In this document: piece by piece, positions 19,630 to 28,459 of the stretch
Layout: each line of letters starts with the position of its first letter
Position numbering within the stretch: position 1 is the stretch's first letter
DNA from: Pseudomonas hefeiensis
GTDB lineage: Bacteria; Pseudomonadota; Gammaproteobacteria; Pseudomonadales; Pseudomonadaceae
Direction: 5' to 3'
Length of the DNA: 64,000 bases
NCBI RefSeq assembly: GCF_030687835.1
Contig: NZ_CP117449.1
Span: 2,170,001 to 2,234,000, forward strand
Translations under genes and position numbers: made by a program
The notes under the pieces: model-generated
Database searches by the model: none
Seen by the model: the letters and a program-made list of their open reading frames with translations, nothing else
What the model was told of the DNA's origin: nothing

Positions 19630-20745
19630 TCAAGCAACGGAGATGGAGTGAAACCGGGTGATTGAAAACGCATCCAGCGACGTTTTTGACGCGCCGCAGC
19701 AGATGATCTCGGTGAGCGCCTGGCCCACCGCGGGACCGATCTGAAAACCCGCGCCGGCAAAGCCGAACGCATGCAACAGGCCGGGTTGGGTGCTGCTGTG
19801 GCCGATCACCGGTTGGCGATCGGGCAGGTAACCTTCGGTGCCGCTCCAGGTACGAATGGCCTGGGCACCCTCCAAAAAAGGGTAGAGCTCGACGGCTTGA
19901 CGCAGGATTTCGATCACTGCGTTCTGGCCGGGGCGGGCGCGGGCATCGTCCAGGGCAAAACCTTGACCGCCCCCCAGCACGCAGTTACCGCGGGCGACCT
20001 GGCGCGCGTAGATACCACCGCCCTCCACGCCGGTGCTGGCATCCATCACCAAAGGTAACGGCTCGGTGACCAGCATCGCCGGATGCCCGGCATGCATCGG
20101 CACCGCTTCGCCAAATTGCGCGGCAAAATGGCTCGCCCAGGCCCCCGCGCAGTTCAGCAGCCAGGGAGCCTGAAGCACCAGTCCCGTTACGGTATGCACA
20201 GTAAAGCGCTGGCCGTCATGTTCCACATGGCTGACTGCGCATTGTTCGTGGATCTGTGCGCCGTGCCTGCGGGCCGCCTGGGCAAATGCCGGGGACACCA
20301 GTCGTGGGTTGGCGTGGCCGTCGTCCGGACAGAGGGATGCTCCCACCGCAACTGCGCCGACCCAGGGGAAACGGGCGCGCAACTGGTCACGGTCCAGCAG
20401 TTGCAGATCAAGGCCGAAGCCCTGGCTGTTGGCGGCGTAGGCGTGCAGGGCCCGCAGGTCGTCGGGGCTACGGGCCAGTTTCAGGTGACCACTGCGCTGG
20501 TACTCTCCATCGATGCCGATCAACTGCGGCAACTGGCTCCAGATTTCATGGGCCCGTTGCGACAGCGGCAGTTGTGACAACGGTCGACCCTGGCGCCGCA
20601 CCCCGCCGTAGTTGACACCGCTGGAGTGCGAACCGCAGAAGTCTCGCTCCAGCAATGCCACCCGGCGTCCGGCTTTGCTCAGGAACAGCGCGGCCGAGGC
20701 GCCGACGATACCGCCGCCAATGATCACGACATCCACTTCGATCAT
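19630..20745 (-). CDS. FAD-dependent oxidoreductase, DAO family (catalytic subunit)
   Basis: 371-aa D-amino-acid-oxidase-type flavoprotein with the ADP-binding motif VDVVIIGGGIVGASAALFLS at the N-terminus and C-terminal G(Y)LPDRQPVIG-like FAD contact. MIEVDVV is fixed by its ATGA overlap with the upstream oxidoreductase gene; the longer frame to 20928 lies wholly inside that gene. Together with the two upstream redox genes it resembles the heterotrimeric HcnABC / opine oxidase / hydroxyproline dehydrogenase architecture, where this is the substrate-oxidising subunit. Confidence 0.85.
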   Translation of the reverse strand: MIEVDVVIIGGGIVGASAALFLSKAGRRVALLERDFCGSHSSGVNYGGVRRQGRPLSQLPLSQRAHEIWSQLPQLIGIDGEYQRSGHLKLARSPDDLRALHAYAANSQGFGLDLQLLDRDQLRARFPWVGAVAVGASLCPDDGHANPRLVSPAFAQAARRHGAQIHEQCAVSHVEHDGQRFTVHTVTGLVLQAPWLLNCAGAWASHFAAQFGEAVPMHAGHPAMLVTEPLPLVMDASTGVEGGGIYARQVARGNCVLGGGQGFALDDARARPGQNAVIEILRQAVELYPFLEGAQAIRTWSGTEGYLPDRQPVIGHSSTQPGLLHAFGFAGAGFQIGPAVGQALTEIICCGASKTSLDAFSITRFHSISVA

Positions 20746-22097
20746 GGCTCGACCTCCAGGCCAAACGGTACGGGTTTGACCGGCGCCTGTGCCCGCATCC
20801 GGCCGATTTCGCCGATGGGGCGCCCGCTTTCGCGGGCAATGATTTCCGCCGCTGCCGCGCCACACATTCTCCCTTGGCAACGCCCCATGCCGACCCGGCA
20901 ATGGGCCTTGACCCGGTTGATTTCCCAATGACCTTCACCCACTACCCGGCGGATCTCGCCTGCGCTGACTTCTTCGCAGCGGCAGATCATCAGGTCGTCA
21001 GCGGCGTGGACGGCCCAGTCCGAGGGGAAGACAAAGGCGTGCTCCAGGCTCTGTCGGAAACGGCCGATGCGTTCCAGCGATTGTTCCAGTTGGGTGCAAC
21101 GCTGCGGGTCGATCAGGTAGCCGAGGTCTTCGAGCAAGGCCAGGGCTACACGTTCGCCGGCTATTTCAGCGGCGTCGGCGCCCATGATTCCAGCGCCGTC
21201 GCCCGCCAGGTAGATCCCCGGCACGCTGCTGCGACCGGCATGGTCGCGCTGTGGCAGCCAGGCGCGGTTAAGGGGGTTCCAGGAAAATTCGCAGCCCAGC
21301 AGGTCAGCCAGTTGAGTTTCGCTGCGCAAGCCGTGGGCGAAGGCTACCGCGTCGCAATCGAGTGATTGCAAGCCTTTGCTGTTGCGCCATTTCAGTGACT
21401 GGACGCGCCGTTCTCCGTCGATCCGCGTCAGGCTCGCCCCCTGGTGTACGGCGATGCCGTGGCTGGTCAGCCAGGCGCGATAGTAGAGCCCCTTGGCCAG
21501 TGTGGCCGGTTGGGCCAGCAGGCCGGGCAGGGCGCGAGCCTGGGCGCTCAAGGGCGAGCTGTCGAGTACCGCGACCACCTTCGCGCCGGCCTTGGCGTAC
21601 TGATAAGCCACCAGATAAAGCAACGGGCCGCTGCCAGCGAACACCACCCGTTCGCCGATGGCACAACCCTGGAACTTCAGGGCAATCTGCGCCGCGCCCA
21701 GGCTGTACACACCCGGCAGTGTCCATCCAGGCACTGGCAGGATTCGGTCGGTGGCGCCCGTTGCGACGATCACGCTGGCGTACTCCAGGCGTGCGGCGCG
21801 GCCCTCATGCAAGGTATCCAGCAGACCGGCCTCGGCGTTCCACACCAGCGTGTCTGGCCGATAATCGAGCTGTTCGCGCAACTCGTTGAAGGTTTGGTGC
21901 AGGGCACTGGCTTTGTGCGCCTCAAAGCCATACAACTTGGCCGGCGAGCGTTTGAAATTGGCCGGTTGTTGCCGATAGATCTGTCCGCCACCGCGTGCGG
22001 CTTCGTCCAGCAGGATCGGGTATACGCCGTGGGCGACCAGGGTCTGGGCGGCGCGGATACCCGCCGGGCCGGCTCCGATGATGGTGACCGGCTTCAT
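20742..22097 (-). CDS. FAD/NAD(P)-binding oxidoreductase with C-terminal [2Fe-2S] BFD-like domain
   Basis: 451 aa. Starts with a Rossmann motif (VTIIGAGPAGIRAAQ), a second dinucleotide site in VVFAGSGPLLYLVAYQYAKAG, and a C-terminal cysteine cluster ICRCEEV...CRVGMGRCQGRMCG that fits a BFD-like [2Fe-2S] site. This is the subunit A type of opine oxidases, HcnB and LhpE-like dehydrogenases. ATG 22097 is preferred over GTG 22103 because GGGGTGG is well spaced for it. A REPIN separates it from the small iron-sulfur gene upstream. Confidence 0.85.
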   Translation of the reverse strand: MKPVTIIGAGPAGIRAAQTLVAHGVYPILLDEAARGGGQIYRQQPANFKRSPAKLYGFEAHKASALHQTFNELREQLDYRPDTLVWNAEAGLLDTLHEGRAARLEYASVIVATGATDRILPVPGWTLPGVYSLGAAQIALKFQGCAIGERVVFAGSGPLLYLVAYQYAKAGAKVVAVLDSSPLSAQARALPGLLAQPATLAKGLYYRAWLTSHGIAVHQGASLTRIDGERRVQSLKWRNSKGLQSLDCDAVAFAHGLRSETQLADLLGCEFSWNPLNRAWLPQRDHAGRSSVPGIYLAGDGAGIMGADAAEIAGERVALALLEDLGYLIDPQRCTQLEQSLERIGRFRQSLEHAFVFPSDWAVHAADDLMICRCEEVSAGEIRRVVGEGHWEINRVKAHCRVGMGRCQGRMCGAAAAEIIARESGRPIGEIGRMRAQAPVKPVPFGLEVEP

Positions 22098-22148
22098 AGC
22101 CACCCCGTTGGCGATGCTGTGGGATTTATGGTGTTATCGTCGCAGCCA

Positions 22149-22240
22149 TCGCGAGCAGGCTCGCTCCCACATGGGGGCGACGGTGGTGCTTGATTCTGAG
22201 AGCGCCGCAAGTCTCCTGTGGGAGCGAGCCTGCTCGCGAT
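22149..22240 (-). repeat. REPIN inside the transporter-dehydrogenase operon
   Basis: Two facing REP units (CGCGAGCAGGCTCGCTCCCAC and GTGGGAGCGAGCCTGCTCGCG) in the gap between the [2Fe-2S] gene and the FAD/NAD gene, the only large gap in the operon; it may tune relative mRNA levels. Confidence 0.85.
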
Positions 22241-22263
22241 GGGATCATCCCAGACGGCATTGT

Positions 22264-22554
22264 TCATGGCTGGCGCCCCGGTTCGCGGCTGATTTGCTGG
22301 CCGGCTTCAAGTAGCGTCGAGCAGGCGCGCACGCGGCGGCCATCGCCCAGGCGGACCCAGCAATCCTGGCAGGCGCCCATCAGGCAGAAACCGGCCCGGG
22401 GCTCGGCGCTGAAGTCGCTGCCGCGCAAGTGTTCGCTGCAGGTCAGCACAGCGGTGAGCACGGTGTCGCCCAGCAGACCGATGGCTGGTTCGCCGTCGAG
22501 GGTAAAGTCCAGGGCCGGGCGGTCGCCTTCGGCCAGTCGTTTCAGCAGAGCCAT
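22264..22554 (-). CDS. Small plant-type [2Fe-2S] protein, dehydrogenase subunit
   Basis: 96-aa HcnA/OoxC-like ferredoxin-domain protein. Cluster ligands are Cys57, Cys62, Cys65 and Cys78 (FCLMGACQDCWV...ACST). Start MALLKRLAEG has TGAGGG upstream and lies seven bases after the permease stop; an in-frame extension to 22596 runs into the permease and is rejected. Expected to pass electrons from the flavin subunits to the respiratory chain. Confidence 0.85.
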   Translation of the reverse strand: MALLKRLAEGDRPALDFTLDGEPAIGLLGDTVLTAVLTCSEHLRGSDFSAEPRAGFCLMGACQDCWVRLGDGRRVRACSTLLEAGQQISREPGRQP

Positions 22555-22561
22555 GGCGCCC

Positions 22562-23356
22562 TCATTGTTTGCCCACCAAAACCCGATCCAGGCCATAGAC
22601 CCGGTCGAGCACAGTCATGGTCAGCGCCGTGAGCGCGATGACCAGCGCCGACACCGCCGCCATCATCGGGTCGATGGATTCGGTGGCGTAGACATACATG
22701 CGCACCGGCAGGGTTTGTGTGGCGGGTGAAGTGACGAAAATCGACAAGGTGACCTCATCGAAACTGTTGATGAACGCCAGCAACCAGCCTCCGGCCACCC
22801 CGGGCAGAATCATTGGCAAGGTGATTTGCCGAAACAGCGTGAAGCGCCCGGCCCCGAGCGATTGCGCGGCCTGTTCGGCGCTGCGGTCCAAGCCAATGGC
22901 CGAGGCCAGCACCAGACGCAGCACATACGGTGTAATCACCAGCACATGGGCGAAAATCAGCCAGGTGAAGCTGCCGTTCACACCCATCAGCGCAAACAGC
23001 CGCAACAGCGCCACACCCAGTACCAGGTGCGGAATGATGATCGGCGACAGGAACAGACCATTGAAAAAATCCCGGCCAGGGAATTGGAGCCGAGTGATCG
23101 CCAGGGCTGCCGGCACCGCGATCAAGGTCGCCAGCGACGCCGCGCTGAACGCCAGAATCAGGCTGTTGTAGAACGCATCGATAAAATCGGCGCGCTCGAA
23201 CACCGCACGGAACCAGCGCAGAGAAAACTCCGTGGTCGGCAGGCTCAGGGTGTTTTCCGGGGTGAAGGCAACAAGACAGACCACCACCAGCGGCGCCATC
23301 ATGAACACCACCACCAGGGCATGAAACAACAGGGCGAAAGGACCGTTCCTGGACAT
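22562..23356 (-). CDS. ABC transporter permease, PotC type
   Basis: 264 aa with six predicted membrane segments and the EAA loop EQAAQSLGAGRFTLFRQITLP. Inner-membrane half-channel partner of the permease immediately upstream (six-base gap). Operon order ATPase, permease, permease matches polyamine/opine/2-aminoethylphosphonate importers. Confidence 0.9.
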   Translation of the reverse strand: MSRNGPFALLFHALVVVFMMAPLVVVCLVAFTPENTLSLPTTEFSLRWFRAVFERADFIDAFYNSLILAFSAASLATLIAVPAALAITRLQFPGRDFFNGLFLSPIIIPHLVLGVALLRLFALMGVNGSFTWLIFAHVLVITPYVLRLVLASAIGLDRSAEQAAQSLGAGRFTLFRQITLPMILPGVAGGWLLAFINSFDEVTLSIFVTSPATQTLPVRMYVYATESIDPMMAAVSALVIALTALTMTVLDRVYGLDRVLVGKQ

Positions 23357-23362
23357 GACGAG

Positions 23363-24232
23363 TTACCCCAATGACTTCTTGTAGCGGCCTTCGATCATGC
23401 GGTTCCACGACAGCATGATCAGCAGGTTGAGCAGCAGCAGTGCGACGGCAATGGCCGCGCCCATTGGCCAGTTCAGCTCTGACAGGTACTGGTCATAGAT
23501 CAGCGTGGCGACCATTTTCAGGCGGCGTCCGCCGAGCAGACCGGGAATGGCGAAGGAACTGGCGGCGAGGCCGAATACGATGAGGGTGCCGGACAATACG
23601 CCAGGCATGATCTGCGGCAGCACGACCTTGCGCATCACCGTCAACTGGCTCGCGCCTAAGGACAACGCGGCCTGTTCGGCGGCTGGATCAAGCTTTTGCA
23701 GCGAGGTCCAGACCGGGATGATCATGAATGGCAGCATCACATGCACCAGGGCGATGACCACGGCAAACGGCGTATAGAGCAGCTTCATCGGTGAGCCGCC
23801 GAAGGCTTGCAAAGTCTGGTTGACCAACCCGTCGGCGCCCAGCAGCAGGCTCCAGCCGAAGGCCCGCACCACCACCGAAATCAGCAGCGGCGTGAGAATC
23901 AGAATGAGGAAAATCGAGCGCCACGGCGCGCCCATGCGGCTGAGGATATAAGCCTCGGGCACGCCGATCAGTACGCACAAAATTGTGGTGAGTGCGCTGA
24001 TCCAGAGTGTGCGCAAAAAGATCTCGTAATAGTACGGGTCGCTCAGCAGGCTGACGTAGTGGTCGAGGGTGTAGGCGTTTTCGTCGATGCCCGTGCCGTA
24101 GTCGAAGACGTTGAACGACAGCACCAGCGTCAGCCCCAAGGGAATGACCAGCAGACCCAGGTACCAGGCCAGGGCGGGGGCGGACATCAGATAGCCTTGT
24201 TTTCCCCGGCGCATTGCATCGATCAGCTTCAT
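23363..24232 (-). CDS. ABC transporter permease, PotB type
   Basis: 289 aa, six membrane segments, EAA loop EQAALSLGASQLTVMRKVVLP. Starts with an ATGA overlap (24229-24232) on the end of the ATPase gene, showing translational coupling. Pairs with the following PotC-type permease. Confidence 0.9.
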   Translation of the reverse strand: MKLIDAMRRGKQGYLMSAPALAWYLGLLVIPLGLTLVLSFNVFDYGTGIDENAYTLDHYVSLLSDPYYYEIFLRTLWISALTTILCVLIGVPEAYILSRMGAPWRSIFLILILTPLLISVVVRAFGWSLLLGADGLVNQTLQAFGGSPMKLLYTPFAVVIALVHVMLPFMIIPVWTSLQKLDPAAEQAALSLGASQLTVMRKVVLPQIMPGVLSGTLIVFGLAASSFAIPGLLGGRRLKMVATLIYDQYLSELNWPMGAAIAVALLLLNLLIMLSWNRMIEGRYKKSLG

Positions 24233-25254
24233 GCCGGCACCTCGTCCACGCTCAGCACGCGCAGCAGCGCCGGATCCCAGTCAAGACCCACCGCCGTGCC
24301 TTCGGTCATCGGCGCGCAGCCATCGTTGCGGCGCACCACGCTGAGTTCGCCCAGGCTGGTCGAGACGCCGTACAGCCATTGGCTGCCGAGGAAGAAGCGG
24401 CTGACGATGACGCCTTGCAAGCGACCCGAGCCGGCTTGGCACAGATCGATTTTCTCTGGACGCAGGCTCAGGACCAATCGGCCGTGGCCCTGGCTGCAAG
24501 CTTGAACGTTGCCCTGGCTGTCGCGTTCGCCGGGTAGCAGGTTGGCTTTGCCGACGAAGCCGGAAATGAATTCGGTGCGCGGGTGTTCGTAGAGGGTGTA
24601 CGGCGCGTCGATCTGAGTGATACGCCCGGCCTGCATCACCACGACCCGGTCACTGATCGACAGTGCTTCGGACTGGTCGTGGGTCACCATCAATGTGGTG
24701 ATCCCGACTTCCCGCTGAATGCGGCGGATTTCGTACTGCATCTCCTCGCGCAGATTGGCGTCGAGGTTGGACAGCGGTTCGTCGAGCAGCAGCACCGGCG
24801 GTTCGATCACCAGCGCCCGGGCCAGTGCCACGCGCTGACGCTGGCCGCCCGAGAGTTCCCGTGGGTAGCGCTCGGCGTGCAGGTCCAGACGCACCAGCTT
24901 CAGGACCCGATCCACCCGTTGCTGCAGCTCGGCGCCGGGCACTTTGCGCATGCGCAGGCCGAAGGCGACGTTGTCCTTGACGGTCATGTGGGGGAACAGC
25001 GCGTAGCTTTGGAACACGACACCCAGGCCCCGGCTGGCGGGCTTGGCATGGGTGATATCGCGACCGTCCAGCAGGATGCGCCCACTGCTGACTTCAACGA
25101 AGCCGGCGATCATTTGCAAGGTGGTGGTTTTGCCGCAGCCGGAGGGACCCAGCAGTGAGACGAATTCGCTTTTTTCCACCGAGAGATGGGTGTCCACCAC
25201 GGCATCGATGTCGCCGTAACGTTTGCCAAGTCCTTCAAGTTGCACAAAAGCCAT
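24229..25254 (-). CDS. ABC transporter ATP-binding protein, PotA type
   Basis: 341 aa. Walker A GPSGCGKTT, signature LSGGQRQRVALARAL, Walker B VLLLDEPLSNLD, switch His in MVTHDQSEA, then a C-terminal TOBE regulatory domain. Start MAFVQLEGLGKRYG has SD AGGTGGAG; the longer frame to 25290 is not supported. First gene of the transporter-dehydrogenase operon, divergent from the IclR regulator. Confidence 0.92.
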   Translation of the reverse strand: MAFVQLEGLGKRYGDIDAVVDTHLSVEKSEFVSLLGPSGCGKTTTLQMIAGFVEVSSGRILLDGRDITHAKPASRGLGVVFQSYALFPHMTVKDNVAFGLRMRKVPGAELQQRVDRVLKLVRLDLHAERYPRELSGGQRQRVALARALVIEPPVLLLDEPLSNLDANLREEMQYEIRRIQREVGITTLMVTHDQSEALSISDRVVVMQAGRITQIDAPYTLYEHPRTEFISGFVGKANLLPGERDSQGNVQACSQGHGRLVLSLRPEKIDLCQAGSGRLQGVIVSRFFLGSQWLYGVSTSLGELSVVRRNDGCAPMTEGTAVGLDWDPALLRVLSVDEVPA

Positions 25255-25462
25255 GATTGCGCTCCACCTGAGATTGTTATGCGTCGCCACAAGGCGCGCT
25301 TTTTTGTATGGGCAGATACGAAAGGATGCTGCGGGGTGCGTTGGCGCTCGATGTTAAGTCGGCTGCCGCTGTTGTTCGAATCGCCCCTGTATGGACGCAG
25401 AGTAGGACGAAGAATAGGATGGGCTCAATGGACTATTTCACTGAGACGACGACTATTTTCAG

Positions 25463-25480
25463 TTTACTTCGGTGAGTAAA
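25463..25480. promoter_or_regulatory. Candidate IclR operator
   Basis: Perfect inverted repeat TTTACT, six bases, AGTAAA, 20 bases before the iclR-type ATG and in the shared intergenic region with the ABC operon. IclR proteins bind such short palindromes and repress themselves. Confidence 0.5.
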
Positions 25481-25500
25481 TTTAACTAACGAGAAAATCC

Positions 25501-26337
25501 ATGCAGGATTCCACTGATCGGAATAGCGAGAAAAACGAAGTCGGGGTTGGCGCGGTCTCCAGACTGTTTGCCGTGTTGCGCAGCCTGGGTGACACCGTCG
25601 AGGGCGGGGAACGGGTCACGCAACTGGCTCAGCGTATCGGCCTGTCTCAACCCACCACACATCGCATGTTGCGCAGTCTGATGGACGAGGGCATGGTCGA
25701 GCAGGACGCGCGCAGCAAACGCTATCGCCTGAGCCTGGACTTCTTTGCCTTGGCCGCGCGTGCCGGGAACACCGGCAACCTGCGTGAGCTGACGCGGCCA
25801 GCCATGCTGCGGTTGTCGGCGTCCCTGGGGGATTCGTTGTTTCTGCTGGCGCGCAGCGGCTTCGATGCGATCTGTCTGGACCGCAGCGAAGGTCCTTTCC
25901 CGATCCGCACATTCACCGGAGACATTGGCGGTCGCGTGGCGTTGGGCGTGGGACAGGGCAGCCTGGCGATCCTGGCGTTCCTGCCGGAAGAAGAGCGCGA
26001 CACGGTGATCCAGTACAACCTGCCACGGCTCAAGGATTTTCATTTGTACGATGAAGTCTTCCTGCGCACGGAAGTGGAGAGCGTGCGCGCATTGGGCTAC
26101 GCCGGACGCAATACTGGCGTGTTGCAAGGCATGGCCGGGGTGGCCGTGCCGATCCTGGATCGGGAAGGCCGCGCCGTGGCGGCGTTGAGTGTGGCGACCG
26201 TGAGTGATCGACTGGGGCCGGACCGCCTGCCGACGGTGGTGGAAATGCTCAAGCGCGAGGCGGCCCAGATCGGGCCGCGGATCAATCCGTTCGACCCGCT
26301 GTTGCGCAGGCCCTCGCAGGTGTTTGGGCAGGGTTAA
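25501..26337 (+). CDS. IclR-family transcriptional regulator
   Basis: 278 aa: winged helix at about 18-80 (LAQRIGLSQPTTHRMLRSLMDEGMVEQD) and IclR ligand-binding domain at about 95-265 (GRVALGVGQGSLAILAFL, GMAGVAVPILDREGRAVAALSV). Divergent from the seven-gene transporter-dehydrogenase operon, which it very likely controls. Confidence 0.9.
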   Translation: MQDSTDRNSEKNEVGVGAVSRLFAVLRSLGDTVEGGERVTQLAQRIGLSQPTTHRMLRSLMDEGMVEQDARSKRYRLSLDFFALAARAGNTGNLRELTRPAMLRLSASLGDSLFLLARSGFDAICLDRSEGPFPIRTFTGDIGGRVALGVGQGSLAILAFLPEEERDTVIQYNLPRLKDFHLYDEVFLRTEVESVRALGYAGRNTGVLQGMAGVAVPILDREGRAVAALSVATVSDRLGPDRLPTVVEMLKREAAQIGPRINPFDPLLRRPSQVFGQG

Positions 26338-26359
26338 ATTTCACGGACATCCCCGACCC

Positions 26360-26446
26360 CTGTGGGAGCGGGCTTGCTCGCGAAAGCGGTGTGTCAAAAA
26401 CGACATTGATGTTGAATGTGCCAGCGCCTTCGCGAGCAAGCCCGCT
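26360..26446 (+). repeat. REPIN truncated at its right end beside the IS110 relic
   Basis: Left REP TGTGGGAGCGGGCTTGCTCGCG and right REP CGCGAGCAAGCCCGCT. The right copy stops there: the expected CCCACA is replaced by TGTGTCTTG, which marks the probable left junction of the mobile element. Confidence 0.75.
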
Positions 26447-26470
26447 TGTGTCTTGCATCGTGATTAGACT

Positions 26471-26560
26471 GAAGGTGAGAGCGGTGGGTGGCAAGCTGAA
26501 CGCCCGAAAGTGCTTAAAGCACGTGTGGGAGCCCATGCTGCCACTCACCTCTCCACTCTG
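26471..26560 (+). ncRNA. Possible relic of an IS110 bridge RNA
   Basis: Upstream of the transposase lies a folded segment: an 11-bp outer stem GGTGGGTGGCA (26483-26493) with TGCCACTCACC (26539-26549, one G-T pair), enclosing an inner hairpin GTGCT-TTA-like loop-AGCAC (26510-26522). IS110-group elements encode their target-choosing bridge RNA in this left-end leader. Position and folding fit; sequence homology cannot be tested here. Confidence 0.35.
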
Positions 26561-26657
26561 GTCATTGAGCCCGAACAGTTGAACGAGCCCACCTCGAACA
26601 GTTACAAGCGTGGGCCAAGCCAGAGCGCTCTCACCTTGAGTGTAAGAGGGTTTGGCC

Positions 26658-27583
26658 ATGTTTTCCTATCCAGCAGGTATTGATGTTTCAAAAGACAGTC
26701 TTCAGGTTCAGGTTGATCTCTTAGATGTTGGGGTGAGTTGCCCTAACGCTGAAGATGATTTTCCTGGATTAATTGGTTGGCTGCTGCTCCATCAGGTCAC
26801 CCGTGTGTTGTTGGAAGCCACTGGCGGTTACGAGCGAAACGTCATGAAAGCGCTTCAGGCTGCAGGTTTTGAGGTCATTCGGATCAACCCCTGCGAGCCA
26901 GAGCTTTGCCAAAGCAATGGGACAACAAGCTAAAACCGACCCGATAGATGCGCGCCTCCTGGCGCAATTTGCAGCGGTTATCAAATCTGCTAACAGCCGG
27001 ATCACAAGTGTCGAACAGGACGACTTGCGCGCACTGGTCCAGCAACGGGAAAACTTTGTTCAGCAGAGAGATGACGACAAGCGCAGGCTTAAGACAGCGT
27101 CGTCTGAGGCAGTCAAACCCGCGTTGCAGAGTCATATCGCTATCTGTGTGAAGCCGTTAAGTCGATAGAAAATTGATCCGTCAAAGCGCTGAAAGCCTGG
27201 ACCGTGAAAAAGTTACTCATCTGCGTTCGGTCAAGGGGATCGGTCTGGTTACGGCGGCCAGTGTAATGGCCTATCTTCCTGAGCTTGGCGAGGTTGGCCG
27301 GCATCAGATCGCTGCATTGGCAGGCATCGCCCCCTATACGACGATAGCGGCACGCACAAAGGCAAACGCTACATCAGCGGAGGTAGGTTCGCCGCTAGGC
27401 GCTCTGTACATGGCCTGCTGGTCAGTGATCAGGTATCAGCCTGACTTTAATGCGCGGTATAAGGCGCTTCGCGAGAAAGGTAAATGCGCCAAGGTTGCGC
27501 TCATCGCATGCATGCGTGTCTTGCTGGTACGTCTAAACGCAATGATCCGGGATGGTTCTGAGTGGAAGGGCCGCGTCGCCTAA
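26658..27583 (+). pseudogene. IS110-family transposase, two frameshifts
   Basis: Three reading frames together give one IS110 transposase. Frame 1 (26658 to about 26890) has FSYPAGIDVSKDSLQV and VLLEATGGYERNVMKAL. Frame 2 (about 26890-27168) has SFAKAMGQQAKTDPIDARLL, supplying the remaining DEDD acidic residues. Frame 3 (about 27170-27583) has the C-terminal transposase_20 part LRSVKGIGLVTAASVMAYLPELG with the serine region. The first shift is in INPC/ASQSF near 26888; the second is a lost A in the run at about 27162. The element cannot make active enzyme. Confidence 0.85.
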
Positions 27584-27628
27584 AGTGCGATCACGGAGAC
27601 CCCCTCAGATTTTGCATGGCCTGGAGCT

Positions 27629-27692
27629 GTGGGAGGCTTGCTGTCCCTGGAACGATGGCTAAATAAATCATCCAAGACAGTTGCTCCCACAG
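27629..27692 (+). repeat. Degenerate REP pair downstream of the IS110 relic
   Basis: CTGTGGGAGGCTTGCTGTCCC and GACAGTTGCTCCCACAG form a worn inverted pair between the IS relic and the anti-sigma gene. Confidence 0.5.
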
Positions 27693-27706
27693 GGGATCTG
27701 CGGTGA

Positions 27707-28459
27707 TCAGAAGTTCTGTGTCTGCTTGAGCATCTGCGCCGCGGGCATATCGCTGGGCACCACCATCGCATAGTTGTACCCGGCCCCCGACCAATACTCG
27801 GCTTGCAGCTCGCCGTCGCGACGGCTGCCACGGGGCAGCAGGAAATTTTTCGGGCCTGGTGGTCGCACGTAGAAGCTGATCTTCTGGCCGCTCGGATCCT
27901 GATAAACCACCATCGCCGCCGCCCCTTGCTCGGTGCTCAGCAACCGTCCGCTGACCGGCTTGAAACCTGCCCCCGACAGGTCTGGCAGGCGGTTGGCCCG
28001 GGTGAAATAACGGTCGAGCCAGCCTTGCATGTTGCTCTCGTCGCCGCCTTGGAAATCGGCCGGCAGGATGCCTTGCTGGGCAAACAGTCGATACGCCTGC
28101 AAGGCGTCGGTCATGGGCAGCATAGTGCTGGCAAGCGTCATCTCCCGGGCCTTCCAGCCGCTCAAACCGCCGACACTGATGGCCAGCAGCAACACTGCCG
28201 CGCTGGCCAGATGGCGATGGGACCGATGTTTCAGACGTTGGCGGATCACTGTCGGGTCGAGGTCCGGATTAGGCGGGTGCTGCAGGCTTGCGCTCAAGTT
28301 TGCGCGCAAGTGTTGTGCGTCCTGTTGCCAGGCTCGGACCCGGGCGGCGACTTCCGGGTGATTAGCCAGGTAGTTTTCCATCAGACGCTGGTCGGCTTCG
28401 CTCAGTTGACGATCGACGAAGGCGTGCAGGTCGTTGTCGCTGGGGGGCATGCTGATCAT
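27707..28459 (-). CDS. Transmembrane anti-sigma factor
   Basis: 250 aa. Residues 1-60 form a short sigma-binding domain (DNDLHAFVDRQLSEADQRLMENYLANHPEV) without the HxxxCxxC zinc motif. A membrane segment follows at about 84-104 (HLASAAVLLLAISVGGLSGW), then a periplasmic domain of about 145 residues. The start MISMPPSDND is set by a four-base ATGA overlap with the sigma gene; the longer frame to 28612 lies inside that gene. It should hold the sigma factor at the membrane until a periplasmic signal is sensed. Confidence 0.85.
   Translation of the reverse strand: MISMPPSDNDLHAFVDRQLSEADQRLMENYLANHPEVAARVRAWQQDAQHLRANLSASLQHPPNPDLDPTVIRQRLKHRSHRHLASAAVLLLAISVGGLSGWKAREMTLASTMLPMTDALQAYRLFAQQGILPADFQGGDESNMQGWLDRYFTRANRLPDLSGAGFKPVSGRLLSTEQGAAAMVVYQDPSGQKISFYVRPPGPKNFLLPRGSRRDGELQAEYWSGAGYNYAMVVPSDMPAAQMLKQTQNF

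Larger units (their letters stand above)
26447..27600 (+). mobile_element. Decayed IS110-family insertion sequence
   Basis: Bounded on the left by a REP broken at 26446 and containing a leader of about 210 bases and a frameshifted DEDD transposase to 27583. IS110-family elements make no terminal inverted repeats, so the right end (about 27584-27600) is a guess. Several IS110 relatives are known to insert at REP sequences, which matches the left junction. Confidence 0.65.
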
